Virus record (IMG/VR): IMGVR_UViG_3300030103_005573
Span: 1-64,000 of that record
Source of the DNA: a virus
Strand: one strand, 5' to 3'
Length of the DNA: 64,000 nt
Below, piece by piece: positions 19,583-29,900 of this stretch. A program made the translations under genes and the position numbers. Numbering within the stretch: position 1 is the stretch's first letter; each line of letters begins with the position of its first letter. Below the pieces are notes generated by a model. That model ran no database searches. It was given only the letters and a program-made list of their open reading frames with translations, and was not told the origin of the DNA.

Positions 19583-22500
19583 TTATGGAAAGTCTCGGAA
19601 AATTCTATCAAGCACATAATTTTGTGTCCAGTTTGAGAATCTTCTTAGTTCTTCCTGTTGCACTATTGGTTCTATAGGTATAAGTGTTTCTGGGTTTATT
19701 CTTTCGCTTATACCTGGTAAAAAGTTTGGATTAGGTTGAGGAGGTTGTAATGGCGGGATTGGAGTGTCAGAGCCTGCCCCTGGAACTCCAAGCTCTATTG
19801 TTGGGCCTCCTGCTGATCCTTCGATTACATTTTGTGGAGTTGCTGTGTTTTCGCCAGGAACTTTTAATAGTGGTGGTTGATATTTTATTTTATTTCTTTC
19901 TAAACTATGACTCTCAACTATATTTCTTACGTTTTCTGCATATCTAGCAGAAAATGGCATAAGTTGATCAAGCATTTGAGTTACGGCTGAATCTAGCCAT
20001 TTATAATAGTCAAGATACTTTTGTAAGTCTACTATATCGTTCTGTACCTTGCGGAAAAATATTTCTCTTAGCTTTTCCATTTGTTTATAATTTAATCTAT
20101 ATTTGTTTACTGGTTCGCCGATTAAGTTATTAAAATCTTTAATAGAAGCAAACAAATGAAGCATACGGCTAGAAATACTACGATACATGCTCTTTTCTAT
20201 AGCATAAAAACTACTAGAAGGTTTTTTGAAAGTACCAAAAACTCTATCGTCTGCTGATAAAACTTGCACAACATCAGTGTAGGCAAGATACTCTGGTGAT
20301 ACTAAACTATTAGAATAAACATATTGCTTTCTTGCTGGAGATGCATATGCTGTAAAGAAATCGCCCCGTCCAGTATGTTGTCTTAAGTTAATATTACTAA
20401 GTGTATCTCCTTGATATGTAGCTTCATAACTACTATCATTTAACCCATGAGAAGAGTCTTGGACAATGAAGCGACCGCTTGCGTTAGATCCTGTAACTTT
20501 TGTAAATTCCCAATTAAGCGCTAAAGTTTGTATGTTAGGTATATAAACGCCTGCGCTAGCTGTTTGGAACAAATAAGAATTTCTAGATGGATGCAAGGTG
20601 CCGTGGGTATCCACTTCTCTTGCCTGGATATCAAGAACTTCTGGTGGTAGAAAATCTGTCCAATATCTTGTGCTTGATGCTCGGACATCAGTAGAAGTTA
20701 GTGTACTTCCGGTAAAATTTGTCTTGTGTGCACCAATATATATTCTTTTAGCTGAATTTATGATTGATGAACCAGAAGTATAACTTAAATCTGACACTAC
20801 ATTGAAATAATTTTGCTTCTGACCTGTATTGAAATTGACGCCATATAATCCCAGTTCATAACCAGTGGACGATACCGAAGAACTTAGAATTGAATTAGAG
20901 AAGGGATAACGTTTTGGTTTAAGAGTTAAAGAAAGGTTCCACCTCTCATTATCGTAAACATTCCTAAAAACACTCGAAGTCAGCAACGTATTTCCCGTGC
21001 GATCTTTAACTATAAAATATGCGTCCTTAACTTTGTTCAAGGGGGATATAATTTCTGAAAATTGTCCTGGTTTTTTTACTGCATATACTTGTAAACCATA
21101 ATCGTTAGCAGCCGATTGCCAAGTCAGATCTGTTGATGTAGGGTCAGTATCAAGAGGCGTGTGAAAACCAAATAGAGAAGAACTAACCACATTTGGCACA
21201 AGATAAGGAAGTGTGTCCTCGTTTTCTTTGCTTGGGAACACAAACTCAGATTGCACGGAAAAAGAATACTCATCAAGTTGGTCTGATCCGCTTATGAGTC
21301 CAACAGAATTAACATTAGTAGAATCATAATATTGATATACTGTTGCCTCACCATCTGTCTGATTCAGAAGAGATGTAAAATCGATATATTTCTTATGACT
21401 AACTGTTGTAATATAACTACTTGTTAATTCATAATCAGCGTCATCTGAATACGCATTAAATGCTAATACCTCTTCACCAACACCAAGACACCTAATAAAA
21501 TTTCTTATTGATTTTTCATTACCTTTTGATTTCAGTATGAAATTAAGATTGTTATAAATGTTCTTATAAATAGAATTTTTGATATCTACTAGGTGCTGAT
21601 CGAAATTAATCTGCTCATCTCTCTGTAAAAATTGTGCTAATAGTCCAGAGTTCTCGAATAGTTCAGGTGCTGTAACACCAAGATTATCTACTAGGCGATC
21701 ATTAAACGGAAACTCGTCTATTGATTCAGTCAAGCTTCCACTAATATAGTTGTTGTACTTCAGTTCCTTAAGATAAGTAAGCTGATTATAAAGTGTATCA
21801 AAATATCCAGAGATTATCTGTGTTAGGGCAACAATCTCGTTATTACTGGCTTCTTCTGCCTCAACTACCCAAGTTGGAAGGTTATTTATAAGACGAGAGC
21901 TATTATTAAAATCATAATTTGACCCGCTCAGTTGATATTCATTTTTAGTTGAAATATAGTCCGGGTGGTTAGTTCTTATTATTGGCTCGCCACGTTCCGT
22001 GATAGATTGAATAGATAATTGATTTATGGCAGATCCCGTGTTTCTGGGGTATGGTAGAGCCGAAGAATAACCAACATAGTTCCCATTTGATACCCTACCT
22101 GAATAATCTAGTATAATAGCATCAACTGAATTATTCCCTGTGATACCTTCATTAAATTTAAAATAAACTCCCAAGGAAACATTAGCGTCATATTTATCGC
22201 TACCTCCCTCAACATTGGTAAACCAATTTCTGCCAATTTGTTCAGAATCCCTGGACGCTTTCCAGAATCTAAATTCATCAAATGATGCTGATAATTTACC
22301 AGAACCTTCTGCTAACCCTAATCCCCCAAAGCCTTCTGGGGATTCCCTTAACCCTCCGAGGTTGGCTATCATAGTTCCTGTCACCTGCCCAATAGCACCA
22401 GACCCAGTAACACCTGTTTCAACACATTCACCGTTTACAAACAAATCCATCGTAGGAGAACTTCCAGATGTGTTAAATCTAAATGAAAAATTTCTCCAGG

Positions 22501-23263
22501 TTGCATCGGAAATTGTTATTTGACCTGGAGTTGTTGGTATAGCAGTCTCTGTAAATCCATTCGTGCCCGATAACATTGTCACAAAAAACTGTGTTTCTGA
22601 TCCTGAATGTAATGCTATCCTAAATCTTCCGTAATTATCACTAGATGAATTTGCTACTGGGGTGCCGTTGGTTAGATCAATAATCGCCATCTTTCTAGAT
22701 TCAGCAACTGTGTTTAAATTATCTTTCTTTAGAAAAAACTCAACTGTTGTCCCGCTGGTGCCGCCAAATTCTAGATTAGATGTCCTACCCTTAGATTCAT
22801 CAAATTTTGTGCTTTTGTGAGGACCACCTTTAACTTGAATATATGTTGGTGTAGTTGGTGAGTCATAAAATGATGCATTTGTTGAGGAAAGTTTATAAGG
22901 GTAGCCTATAAATATATACCCAGTGCTTCTGGGGTATATTGTTTCTAAAGTATACTTTTCCAAAGGGTTTATATTATTGAAAAAGTCTGTCTTTTCCAAA
23001 CCCGAACCATCATAAGGGTAATCGCTAGCAATAAATTCAAAAGCATTTTTATAATACTCAAAAGCAGATCCAAACCTTACAAAGTTTTCTGGTTTTGAGT
23101 AATCTATAGGTGGAAGAAAATATTCATTCCTATCTGTAAGGGCCTTTAGATGATCACTAGATTCTATACCATCGCCCAAAGTATTGGGCGCACTACTTTT
23201 TAAATATTTGTTTACCGTAGTGCCTTCTTTGTTATTTTGATATAGACTTTTTAAGCTGCTCAT
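19583..23263 (-). CDS. Virion adhesin-like protein with LamG/concanavalin-type domain
   Basis: A 1226-residue protein. Residues ~150-390 show the LamG/concanavalin A-like pattern: TVEFFLKKD, RFRIALHSGS, WRNFSFRFNTSGS, MDLFVNGECVE, FDEFRFWKASRDSEQI and a closing LDYSGRVSNG. This domain commonly binds carbohydrate and here may contact host glycans. Helical segments follow (LTQIISGYFDTLYNQLTYL; IRNFIRCLGVGEEVL), and the C-terminal part holds a helix-rich segment and a Pro-rich tail. The ATG overlaps the stop of the 23260-24744 gene by four bases. Position immediately after the gp6 and DNRLRE-type genes supports a place at the baseplate periphery. The LamG call is by motif reading; the placement is inference. 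Confidence 0.7.
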   Translation of the reverse strand: MSSLKSLYQNNKEGTTVNKYLKSSAPNTLGDGIESSDHLKALTDRNEYFLPPIDYSKPENFVRFGSAFEYYKNAFEFIASDYPYDGSGLEKTDFFNNINPLEKYTLETIYPRSTGYIFIGYPYKLSSTNASFYDSPTTPTYIQVKGGPHKSTKFDESKGRTSNLEFGGTSGTTVEFFLKKDNLNTVAESRKMAIIDLTNGTPVANSSSDNYGRFRIALHSGSETQFFVTMLSGTNGFTETAIPTTPGQITISDATWRNFSFRFNTSGSSPTMDLFVNGECVETGVTGSGAIGQVTGTMIANLGGLRESPEGFGGLGLAEGSGKLSASFDEFRFWKASRDSEQIGRNWFTNVEGGSDKYDANVSLGVYFKFNEGITGNNSVDAIILDYSGRVSNGNYVGYSSALPYPRNTGSAINQLSIQSITERGEPIIRTNHPDYISTKNEYQLSGSNYDFNNSSRLINNLPTWVVEAEEASNNEIVALTQIISGYFDTLYNQLTYLKELKYNNYISGSLTESIDEFPFNDRLVDNLGVTAPELFENSGLLAQFLQRDEQINFDQHLVDIKNSIYKNIYNNLNFILKSKGNEKSIRNFIRCLGVGEEVLAFNAYSDDADYELTSSYITTVSHKKYIDFTSLLNQTDGEATVYQYYDSTNVNSVGLISGSDQLDEYSFSVQSEFVFPSKENEDTLPYLVPNVVSSSLFGFHTPLDTDPTSTDLTWQSAANDYGLQVYAVKKPGQFSEIISPLNKVKDAYFIVKDRTGNTLLTSSVFRNVYDNERWNLSLTLKPKRYPFSNSILSSSVSSTGYELGLYGVNFNTGQKQNYFNVVSDLSYTSGSSIINSAKRIYIGAHKTNFTGSTLTSTDVRASSTRYWTDFLPPEVLDIQAREVDTHGTLHPSRNSYLFQTASAGVYIPNIQTLALNWEFTKVTGSNASGRFIVQDSSHGLNDSSYEATYQGDTLSNINLRQHTGRGDFFTAYASPARKQYVYSNSLVSPEYLAYTDVVQVLSADDRVFGTFKKPSSSFYAIEKSMYRSISSRMLHLFASIKDFNNLIGEPVNKYRLNYKQMEKLREIFFRKVQNDIVDLQKYLDYYKWLDSAVTQMLDQLMPFSARYAENVRNIVESHSLERNKIKYQPPLLKVPGENTATPQNVIEGSAGGPTIELGVPGAGSDTPIPPLQPPQPNPNFLPGISERINPETLIPIEPIVQQEELRRFSNWTQNYVLDRIFRDFP

Positions 23264-24744
23264 ACATCATCTTCTTCTATTTTAAATTTAAATACTTCTG
23301 ATTGTTCTCTGTATTCACCTTGTAAATAGTAAGCAAACTTAATTCCATACATATATCCAGGCTCTAGACATGAAGTATCTAATTCAAAATAGTTCCCGCT
23401 CACGTCATATGATAAGCGAGTGAAGTTGTTGTTTGAACTTCCAGTTCCAAATGGGATTATTTCTAAATTATCAATAGAACGGAAGATACGATAGTAAGCA
23501 TCTTCTATGATTGTTGCCTCAACAGTAGATTTTGCAACCGTATATATATTAGGACTCCAATCCTTATCCCTAACAAACACACGGAGTTGTGGCTTCTGCC
23601 CTTTTTTGTAACTGTCTTTTAGATTAGTTATATTTGTTAGATATACAGTATCATATAACAAATTGGACGTATCTACTGGAATTGGTTCGTATGATCCAGT
23701 GTGGTATTCTATTCTAGGAGCGGAACCTGTCCACCAAACATCGTAAACACTTTCTAAAGAACTAGTAGAAGCAAACGAAGCAGTATAAACACCTGAAACT
23801 GTGTTTCCATTTTCTACTAAAAGTCCTGCGGTGACTGTATTAACAGAATTGCCGTCAGTATCTGTAATATAAAGAGGTGAACCAGTTGGAGCAGCGCTCC
23901 CAGAATAAAGTTCAACTTTTAGTTTGTTATTTGCTAATCCTGGAATGTTTGTTAATTGTCCCCTGATAACATTGTAGAGAAAAATAGTATTTAGATTATC
24001 TGTCGCAGGCGCTATACTGCTGCTTATATAAAAATTTCCTCTGTTATCTTTTCTACTAGAGTCCCAGCGAGCCTCAATTGTTGGTTGATAGTGATAAAAT
24101 TCACTTGTTCTACCAAAAAATCTTTTAGTGTAAAAACTATCAGAACCAGATACTATCGCATCAGGAAATCTAATAAGGAATCCATAATTATTTGTTGATC
24201 CTAACCACTTATATACCTGCTCAGAAACATCGACAGATATATTCTCCAAACCAGTACTAAATGGTACAGTGACTGAAGTGTTGGGACCAGTTATTATAGA
24301 TGAACCTGTCTCAGACCACGCCACTCCAGAGGATGCAGATATCCAGTTTGACACTCCAAGATCTGAATAGTTGTCCATGTCTAGCCCTCGACCCTCAGAC
24401 CAACTCTGAGACAACATATTCATCTGAAGGGTGAAGTCTTCCGGGGTTGATGATCCGTGAGGTGCATTATAGAGGTTAAGATGGAACTTTATACTCCCTG
24501 TGTTTGCTGGAAGAATTCCACTGCTTATATCTGCCTGGATAGAATCTATGGGGAATTGGATTATAATCCTACTCTGCTCAGCATTTACAGCGCTAATTGA
24601 GGCTGAGGTTTGTCCATGGATAACAAAAGCTTCTAATATATCAGATGCGCCCATGTTTGATCCAGTTCCTCTTGTCAGAAGATCGCTCTTAAAAGCGTTT
24701 GTGATTGTATTATCTTTGTTTGAGTAGTATTTTTTTATGCCCAT
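23260..24744 (-). CDS. Virion protein with DNRLRE/CBM-like domain
   Basis: A 494-residue protein. Residues ~1-230 follow the layout of DNRLRE-type (CBM96-like) β-sandwich domains: a basic start with short strands, SRIIIQFPIDSI, then a partner strand IKFHLNLYNA, the SWSEGRGLDMDNYSD segment and a closing VSEQVYKWLGSTNNYGFLIRF strand. Such domains are found in surface-attached and carbohydrate-binding proteins and in several phage tail proteins. The C-terminal half is further β-structure without a recognised family. It overlaps the downstream LamG protein by four bases and starts one base after the end of the gp6-like gene. A role in host-surface contact or baseplate decoration fits. Confidence 0.6.
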   Translation of the reverse strand: MGIKKYYSNKDNTITNAFKSDLLTRGTGSNMGASDILEAFVIHGQTSASISAVNAEQSRIIIQFPIDSIQADISSGILPANTGSIKFHLNLYNAPHGSSTPEDFTLQMNMLSQSWSEGRGLDMDNYSDLGVSNWISASSGVAWSETGSSIITGPNTSVTVPFSTGLENISVDVSEQVYKWLGSTNNYGFLIRFPDAIVSGSDSFYTKRFFGRTSEFYHYQPTIEARWDSSRKDNRGNFYISSSIAPATDNLNTIFLYNVIRGQLTNIPGLANNKLKVELYSGSAAPTGSPLYITDTDGNSVNTVTAGLLVENGNTVSGVYTASFASTSSLESVYDVWWTGSAPRIEYHTGSYEPIPVDTSNLLYDTVYLTNITNLKDSYKKGQKPQLRVFVRDKDWSPNIYTVAKSTVEATIIEDAYYRIFRSIDNLEIIPFGTGSSNNNFTRLSYDVSGNYFELDTSCLEPGYMYGIKFAYYLQGEYREQSEVFKFKIEEDDV

Positions 24745-24745
24745 T

Positions 24746-26542
24746 TTAGACTATAACTCCAACAATATCAGTATTAGGTAATAAAACCTCGACCACAGAG
24801 TCTTGAGGAACTACCATATACCTTCCATCGGTAGACATATTTGATCTTATATCGTATACAACATCACTATATGATCCACCAGTTTTATTTGTAAATTCTA
24901 TATTTCTTGTATCTGTTACTCCAGGAACATCATTTAAAACTTTGTATATATCCGATATGAAGATAGATTCTCCTAGATTAAATTTGACTGTTAAGAAATT
25001 ATCAATTACAGCCTGGTTGCAAGCTTGTAAAAGTTCGAACTTATTTATGTCTAGATCTGCAATAACCTCATAGTTTATTCCTATGTTTATTATTTTCCCA
25101 TCTAAAATATCTATAGTATCATTTATCATCCTATAGTTGTCTAGCCATAATTTAAGATTATCTTTTAAAGCAGTGTTTGGCAATGATAAATTACCATTAA
25201 CATCTTCAGATATAGCGAAGAGATTTAAGTTTCTTTTTAAAGAGTCAACATCACGAACAACATTTACTCTTTTAATTTTACCAAATTTGGATGGCATCCT
25301 ATAACAAACACTGATATAGTCTTCTCTTGTTACTGCTCTATTCTGAGAGGAGTAAGCACCAAAAGCTCTGATTTTAATCTCTTCTGAAGAAAGATCAGAA
25401 GTTTCGCCAACAATAGGCTCCTCATTCTCAACTTCTAGAGAATCAATCATTGTATTAATTATTGCCTCAGATAAAGACCCCCTGTCAGAAAACAATAAAT
25501 TTGGGGCTACAATATTAGTAACAGACCCAACAGATGCATTACTGGTGGCGCTAGTGTTGGCAGTATAGGTCACAGTAAGAGTTGTATTGGTTGGCACAAC
25601 TCCAAATTTATCTGTCTTGATCAAATTAGTAGGGTCAAATGTAGTTTGAGTGACATATGGCTTGCTGTCAATTTCTAAGACAACATCCGCTGGATCAGCT
25701 ATAACATCTCCTGTAATATTGTCTTCTGAACCATATCCAAATTGAATTTGTGTTGTACCATCAGGTAGAAAATTGGTAACATATCTTCTAGGAACTGGTG
25801 TAACTCTCATATTATATGGCACTGCTTCCCTAGAATCTGAATCTATGTTTTTTGCTTGTGAAAGAACCACATCTTGTGATAAGTTTTCTACCTCAAAATA
25901 TTCATTACCCTGAGAATCAACAACAGATATAATTTCTGAGATATTAAACCTTGACATTTCTAGAGTTAAGAATCTTTGATAATCACCTACCGATATTGTC
26001 TCCTCAAATTTTTGACCTGAAACTACTTGTCCATACGCCCTTACTGCGAAGAAAGTTGGATTACCTGTGCTAGCATCAGTTCTAGCCACCGTTACTTGAT
26101 TATTTGGATCTGTAAAATCAACATCTTCAATGAGAGTGTATGAGGCACCATTATCACCAGATATTATTGTTCCCCTCTGTAATATTGGAAAATAATTCAG
26201 GTCTGGTGTTCTAGATGTTGTAGAGACTGGTACCAGCATGTACAAAGTAATTTGACCCGTTGCTTTTGCTGCACCTTGATTTTTATATCCAAGTGATTCT
26301 GCTAGCCGAGTTACATTATCATACCTTATCGCAGTGTCTAAAAAACTTTCGTTAGCCTGGAAGTCGGCATAAAAAGATAATTGATCTCCAACGTAGGCGA
26401 CCAAATCCATCATCAATGCACCAAAAGATGCCTCACTAAAGTCTTTAAAAGTTGATGGATAATAACGCTTAGCATAATTCTGTAAGTCATTTTTAATTGA
26501 CTCAAAATCTCTGCTTGTATAATTTATCGGTCTTTTTGCCAT
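24746..26542 (-). CDS. Baseplate wedge protein, T4 gp6-like (baseplate J family)
   Basis: A 598-residue protein, close to T4 gp6 (about 660). The N terminus contains INYTSRDFESIKNDL, then a PSTFKDFSEASFGALMMDL segment and VAYVGDQLSFYADFQANE, the hallmark start of gp6/J-type proteins. The middle has β-strands with QIQFGYGSEDNITGD; the C-terminal part has AVTREDYISVCYRMP and a helix followed by IFISDIYKVLNDVPGV, as in the baseplate J family. In T4 gp6 forms the ring that holds the baseplate together and links the wedges. The gp25-like gene lies immediately upstream, as in many contractile tails, which strengthens the call. Confidence 0.88.
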   Translation of the reverse strand: MAKRPINYTSRDFESIKNDLQNYAKRYYPSTFKDFSEASFGALMMDLVAYVGDQLSFYADFQANESFLDTAIRYDNVTRLAESLGYKNQGAAKATGQITLYMLVPVSTTSRTPDLNYFPILQRGTIISGDNGASYTLIEDVDFTDPNNQVTVARTDASTGNPTFFAVRAYGQVVSGQKFEETISVGDYQRFLTLEMSRFNISEIISVVDSQGNEYFEVENLSQDVVLSQAKNIDSDSREAVPYNMRVTPVPRRYVTNFLPDGTTQIQFGYGSEDNITGDVIADPADVVLEIDSKPYVTQTTFDPTNLIKTDKFGVVPTNTTLTVTYTANTSATSNASVGSVTNIVAPNLLFSDRGSLSEAIINTMIDSLEVENEEPIVGETSDLSSEEIKIRAFGAYSSQNRAVTREDYISVCYRMPSKFGKIKRVNVVRDVDSLKRNLNLFAISEDVNGNLSLPNTALKDNLKLWLDNYRMINDTIDILDGKIINIGINYEVIADLDINKFELLQACNQAVIDNFLTVKFNLGESIFISDIYKVLNDVPGVTDTRNIEFTNKTGGSYSDVVYDIRSNMSTDGRYMVVPQDSVVEVLLPNTDIVGVIV

Positions 26543-26559
26543 ATCATCTTACCCTAGCT

Positions 26560-26964
26560 TTAATTAGTTAGCTGTGAAGTTATTAACAATTGGTCAGTGC
26601 CATCAAATGGCAATATGTTATATTTAATACTTACCTGAACCTCATTAAGTGCTAATGCCGGGTTTTCATCACTAGTAATAAAATTTATTTTTTCTATATT
26701 AACAATTGGCAAATAGAAGTTTGTCTGCTCCACTATCCTATCAGCTAAATTACTGAATGTGTCATCATTTACTTGCTCAAACAAAAACCTTCGTAAACCA
26801 ACACCAAATTCTGGAACCATGACCCTTTCGCCAGGACTAGTCAAAACCAACATTTTTAAGTTTTGATTTACTGTTTGCTTCAAATTTTTATTAAGCTGAT
26901 AGGGTCCATCAGTCGAATCATATATAAGTGGTACTTTTGGCGAGATGCCATTTAGTTTAGTCAT
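26560..26964 (-). CDS. Baseplate wedge protein, gp25-like (GPW/gp25 family)
   Basis: A 134-residue protein, almost the length of T4 gp25 (132). The signature is present: NLKQTVNQNLKMLVLTSPGE, then RVMVPEFGVGLRRFLFE followed by helix and a strand ending in a Val-x-Ile-x-Tyr. The LLTxxGERxMxPxFG stretch is the conserved EPR-type core of the family. In contractile tails gp25 contacts the sheath and baseplate and helps nucleate sheath assembly. The 5' end overlaps the giant 26957-32887 gene by eight bases, and gp6 follows 17 bases downstream. This is one of the firmest assignments in the window. Confidence 0.92.
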   Translation of the reverse strand: MTKLNGISPKVPLIYDSTDGPYQLNKNLKQTVNQNLKMLVLTSPGERVMVPEFGVGLRRFLFEQVNDDTFSNLADRIVEQTNFYLPIVNIEKINFITSDENPALALNEVQVSIKYNILPFDGTDQLLITSQLTN

Positions 26965-29900
26965 TTGTAATAAGTAGGTTTTCTAGTAATGTTTTCTCTT
27001 GTAAAATACGAGCAGACAACGTTGGTGCAATTTCATATATACCTGACAAGTGTGATATAAATCTTCCAGCCAATTCTAGTCCACTAAGCTCTGGAGGCAA
27101 GCCTGGTTGTCCAGGGTTCTCTTCTTCATAGAGTCTTTTTGCTTCCTCGAATCTTTCTTTTGTGTAGTCTCCCCATAAACTAAAGTACTCAGATATTGTA
27201 CTATAATAGCTTTGTGGGGTCAATGGATCAAGATCCTTGTTTAGCCAATCATTCTCCAATATGATAACCCATAATTCGTCAGCGCTACGTTCGATTTCAG
27301 TCAGTTGTCCAGAGTTCAACCTTTGTCTTGCAGTATCTATAGTCCTATTAAAATTAAATGGCTTTAGTCCAATCGTTTGTAATGATGTTAGCGCTGCGCT
27401 TAATTGTTCATTAAGGACTGCTGCCTGTTCTTCGTTCGCAATAATAAGTTGCATCCTCAATGACTGAATTGAATTCTCAAGGAGTGCTACTCTTATAGAT
27501 TCATTTTGAGTTAATTCTCGCCTTTGATTATCTGGTGCGGACCAATTTCTAAAAATTGTATCCACCTCTTCTCTAGCAAAAGCTCTTATATCCCCACGTA
27601 TTCTAACACTGCGATCAAGTGGGTTACCTTCTAATATACTTAAGCTGGTTACTCTGTCTAAATAAGACATAATCTCATTATTGGCAATTGTGATATCATC
27701 AAGATCAAATAAAGAAAATATACCATACCCCTCAGCAGTTGTATTAAAGTTAATGTATTGGTTCTCTATCGTATTGAACCTAATTTGTACTTCCCTAGTC
27801 CTAAAGTATCGAATGGGCAAGTTCGTATCCCAGGTTGATACATATGTTGGAAATTTAGTTTGTGCATTAGTGAACTGATAAACTGATTGTCCTTTTATGC
27901 TTGTTAATAATCCATCATATGAATCTGCAACAGTAGACAGATACCTAGTGAAAGTATCTTCATATCTTTCCGAGAACTTGATCCCCTTATCATGATATAT
28001 CATATAGGATGCTATTTGAGGGGCAGCAGGTATAAAATAAGGACTAACAAGCATACCAAGTTCGGTTATATCTGTTTCAGTATAAAACTCCCTCACCTTC
28101 TGCTTTGTTTGCTCCGCCATATTAGCATCCACAATACCATAGTCTCGAAGACTTGTTTGAGGATCTGTTATAGTTCTATACAAATCTAATAAAACTTCTT
28201 TGTAATTTTGCATAGTATCTTCATTAAATATTGATTTATTAATGCCAGAAAATACTTGATTTTTAGCAATGTTAGATAACATACTGATATACATTGATTC
28301 AATGATGTTTTTAAAATTTTGACTTGGAGAATTTACATCACTAATCAAAGGGTTGTTTATCATTTTTTCATCGGAAGCTATTCTAGGATAAACTTTTTGT
28401 ATGACTCCTACTTGACTTTCAAATGGACCCAACATATTATCATAAGACAATTCTTGTGTTATTTTTTGAGACAGATAGTCAGATATCAATTTTATAGTAC
28501 CAACACTGCCCCAGTGAGGATATACAGTTGTCATTGGCATAATATTTAAGAAGAAATGAAACATATGATTTTGAATGGTTTCCACTGCTATACTAGCTTT
28601 GGAAATATCTTGTGCGGTTATGCACTCATCATCTAATTGCGTAAAGGGAAATCTGGATATTGACTGAATATATCTTGACATATTCTGTGGTCCATCTTTT
28701 GCTATAACGCTATCATTTATTTGAGTGTCAATTCTTCTAGTATAATTTTGAAGAAACGCTGCTTTAGTGTTTCTACTATATAATCCAACTTGCGTTCCAG
28801 GTCCCTTACCTATGGATAATCGATTATAATAAGTCCTAAAGGCTGGGGATCCTATTGGTGGCATCATGACCCCGTCCACATTTAAAAACTCAAAATTATT
28901 ATTCCTATCTAAGCGGATATTATATTCATCTGATTCTAATCCCTTAAATATTTGATAATTAATTTGTTCGAAGGTTCCTCTTGTGCCAGCTTTATAGATG
29001 TCATCAGAAACCTCATTACAGTTAAATTCATCTGGATTAAAGGAACACACCCTCTGTAAAGAATCTTCATTTGGCTCAGTAAAGAAAGAAATATTTATAG
29101 ATGGATTTCCAAGAGTTAAATATGACGCTCCTGTCCAACCAGTATATGGAGAACCTAATTCTACTGCTAAAAGATATTTTCGTACCTCACTACTGACCAG
29201 GGTTAAAAGGGCACGATCACCCCTGGATCGAGTCCCATCTTGACTTGTCAATGTTGCGCCGAGATTTCTCATCCTTTCTGTTGTTAGGAATCTTTTTAAT
29301 TTCCCCTCTAGAGAAGGCGGGGCAGTTTTTATGGCATAATATGAAGCGTCATATGGTTCATATTGTTTTTGAGGTTTTTCTAAAAATTGTGGAATATCAA
29401 GACGAGGAGCATTTGGTATCCTACTAACTGTTCCTGGAGGTGGTAGGTCCCCTGGGTCGGAGTCTGCGAGAAATTCTTGATACTCATCATAGTTAGCTCG
29501 ATAGTCAGACCAGATATAGTAATAAACAATCTCGTCCAATTGTTCATTGTTTCTTGCCTGATAATTACCCTCGTAACTAACCTCACCATTAGGACTAGTT
29601 CTTATTCGGAATCTTTGTCTTGTAGGACTCCAACTAGATGGTGTCAGGAACCCAATTTCCCTATTGTAAGAATATACCTGATTAATTAAAAGCTCTCTTA
29701 AAGAAAAGAATATCTGATAAAAGAGTTCGCTTCCAACTTTTGATGAATATAAATTATACTCACCCTTTGCCCTTATAAATCTATCTTCTGATTTATCAAA
29801 CAATGACATCAAAGAATTAGTAAAAAATGCTGTTATTGCGTTACTTGCAAACGCAATAACTTTTAAGAAATCATCATACCACTGTAAATCTGGAACTAGA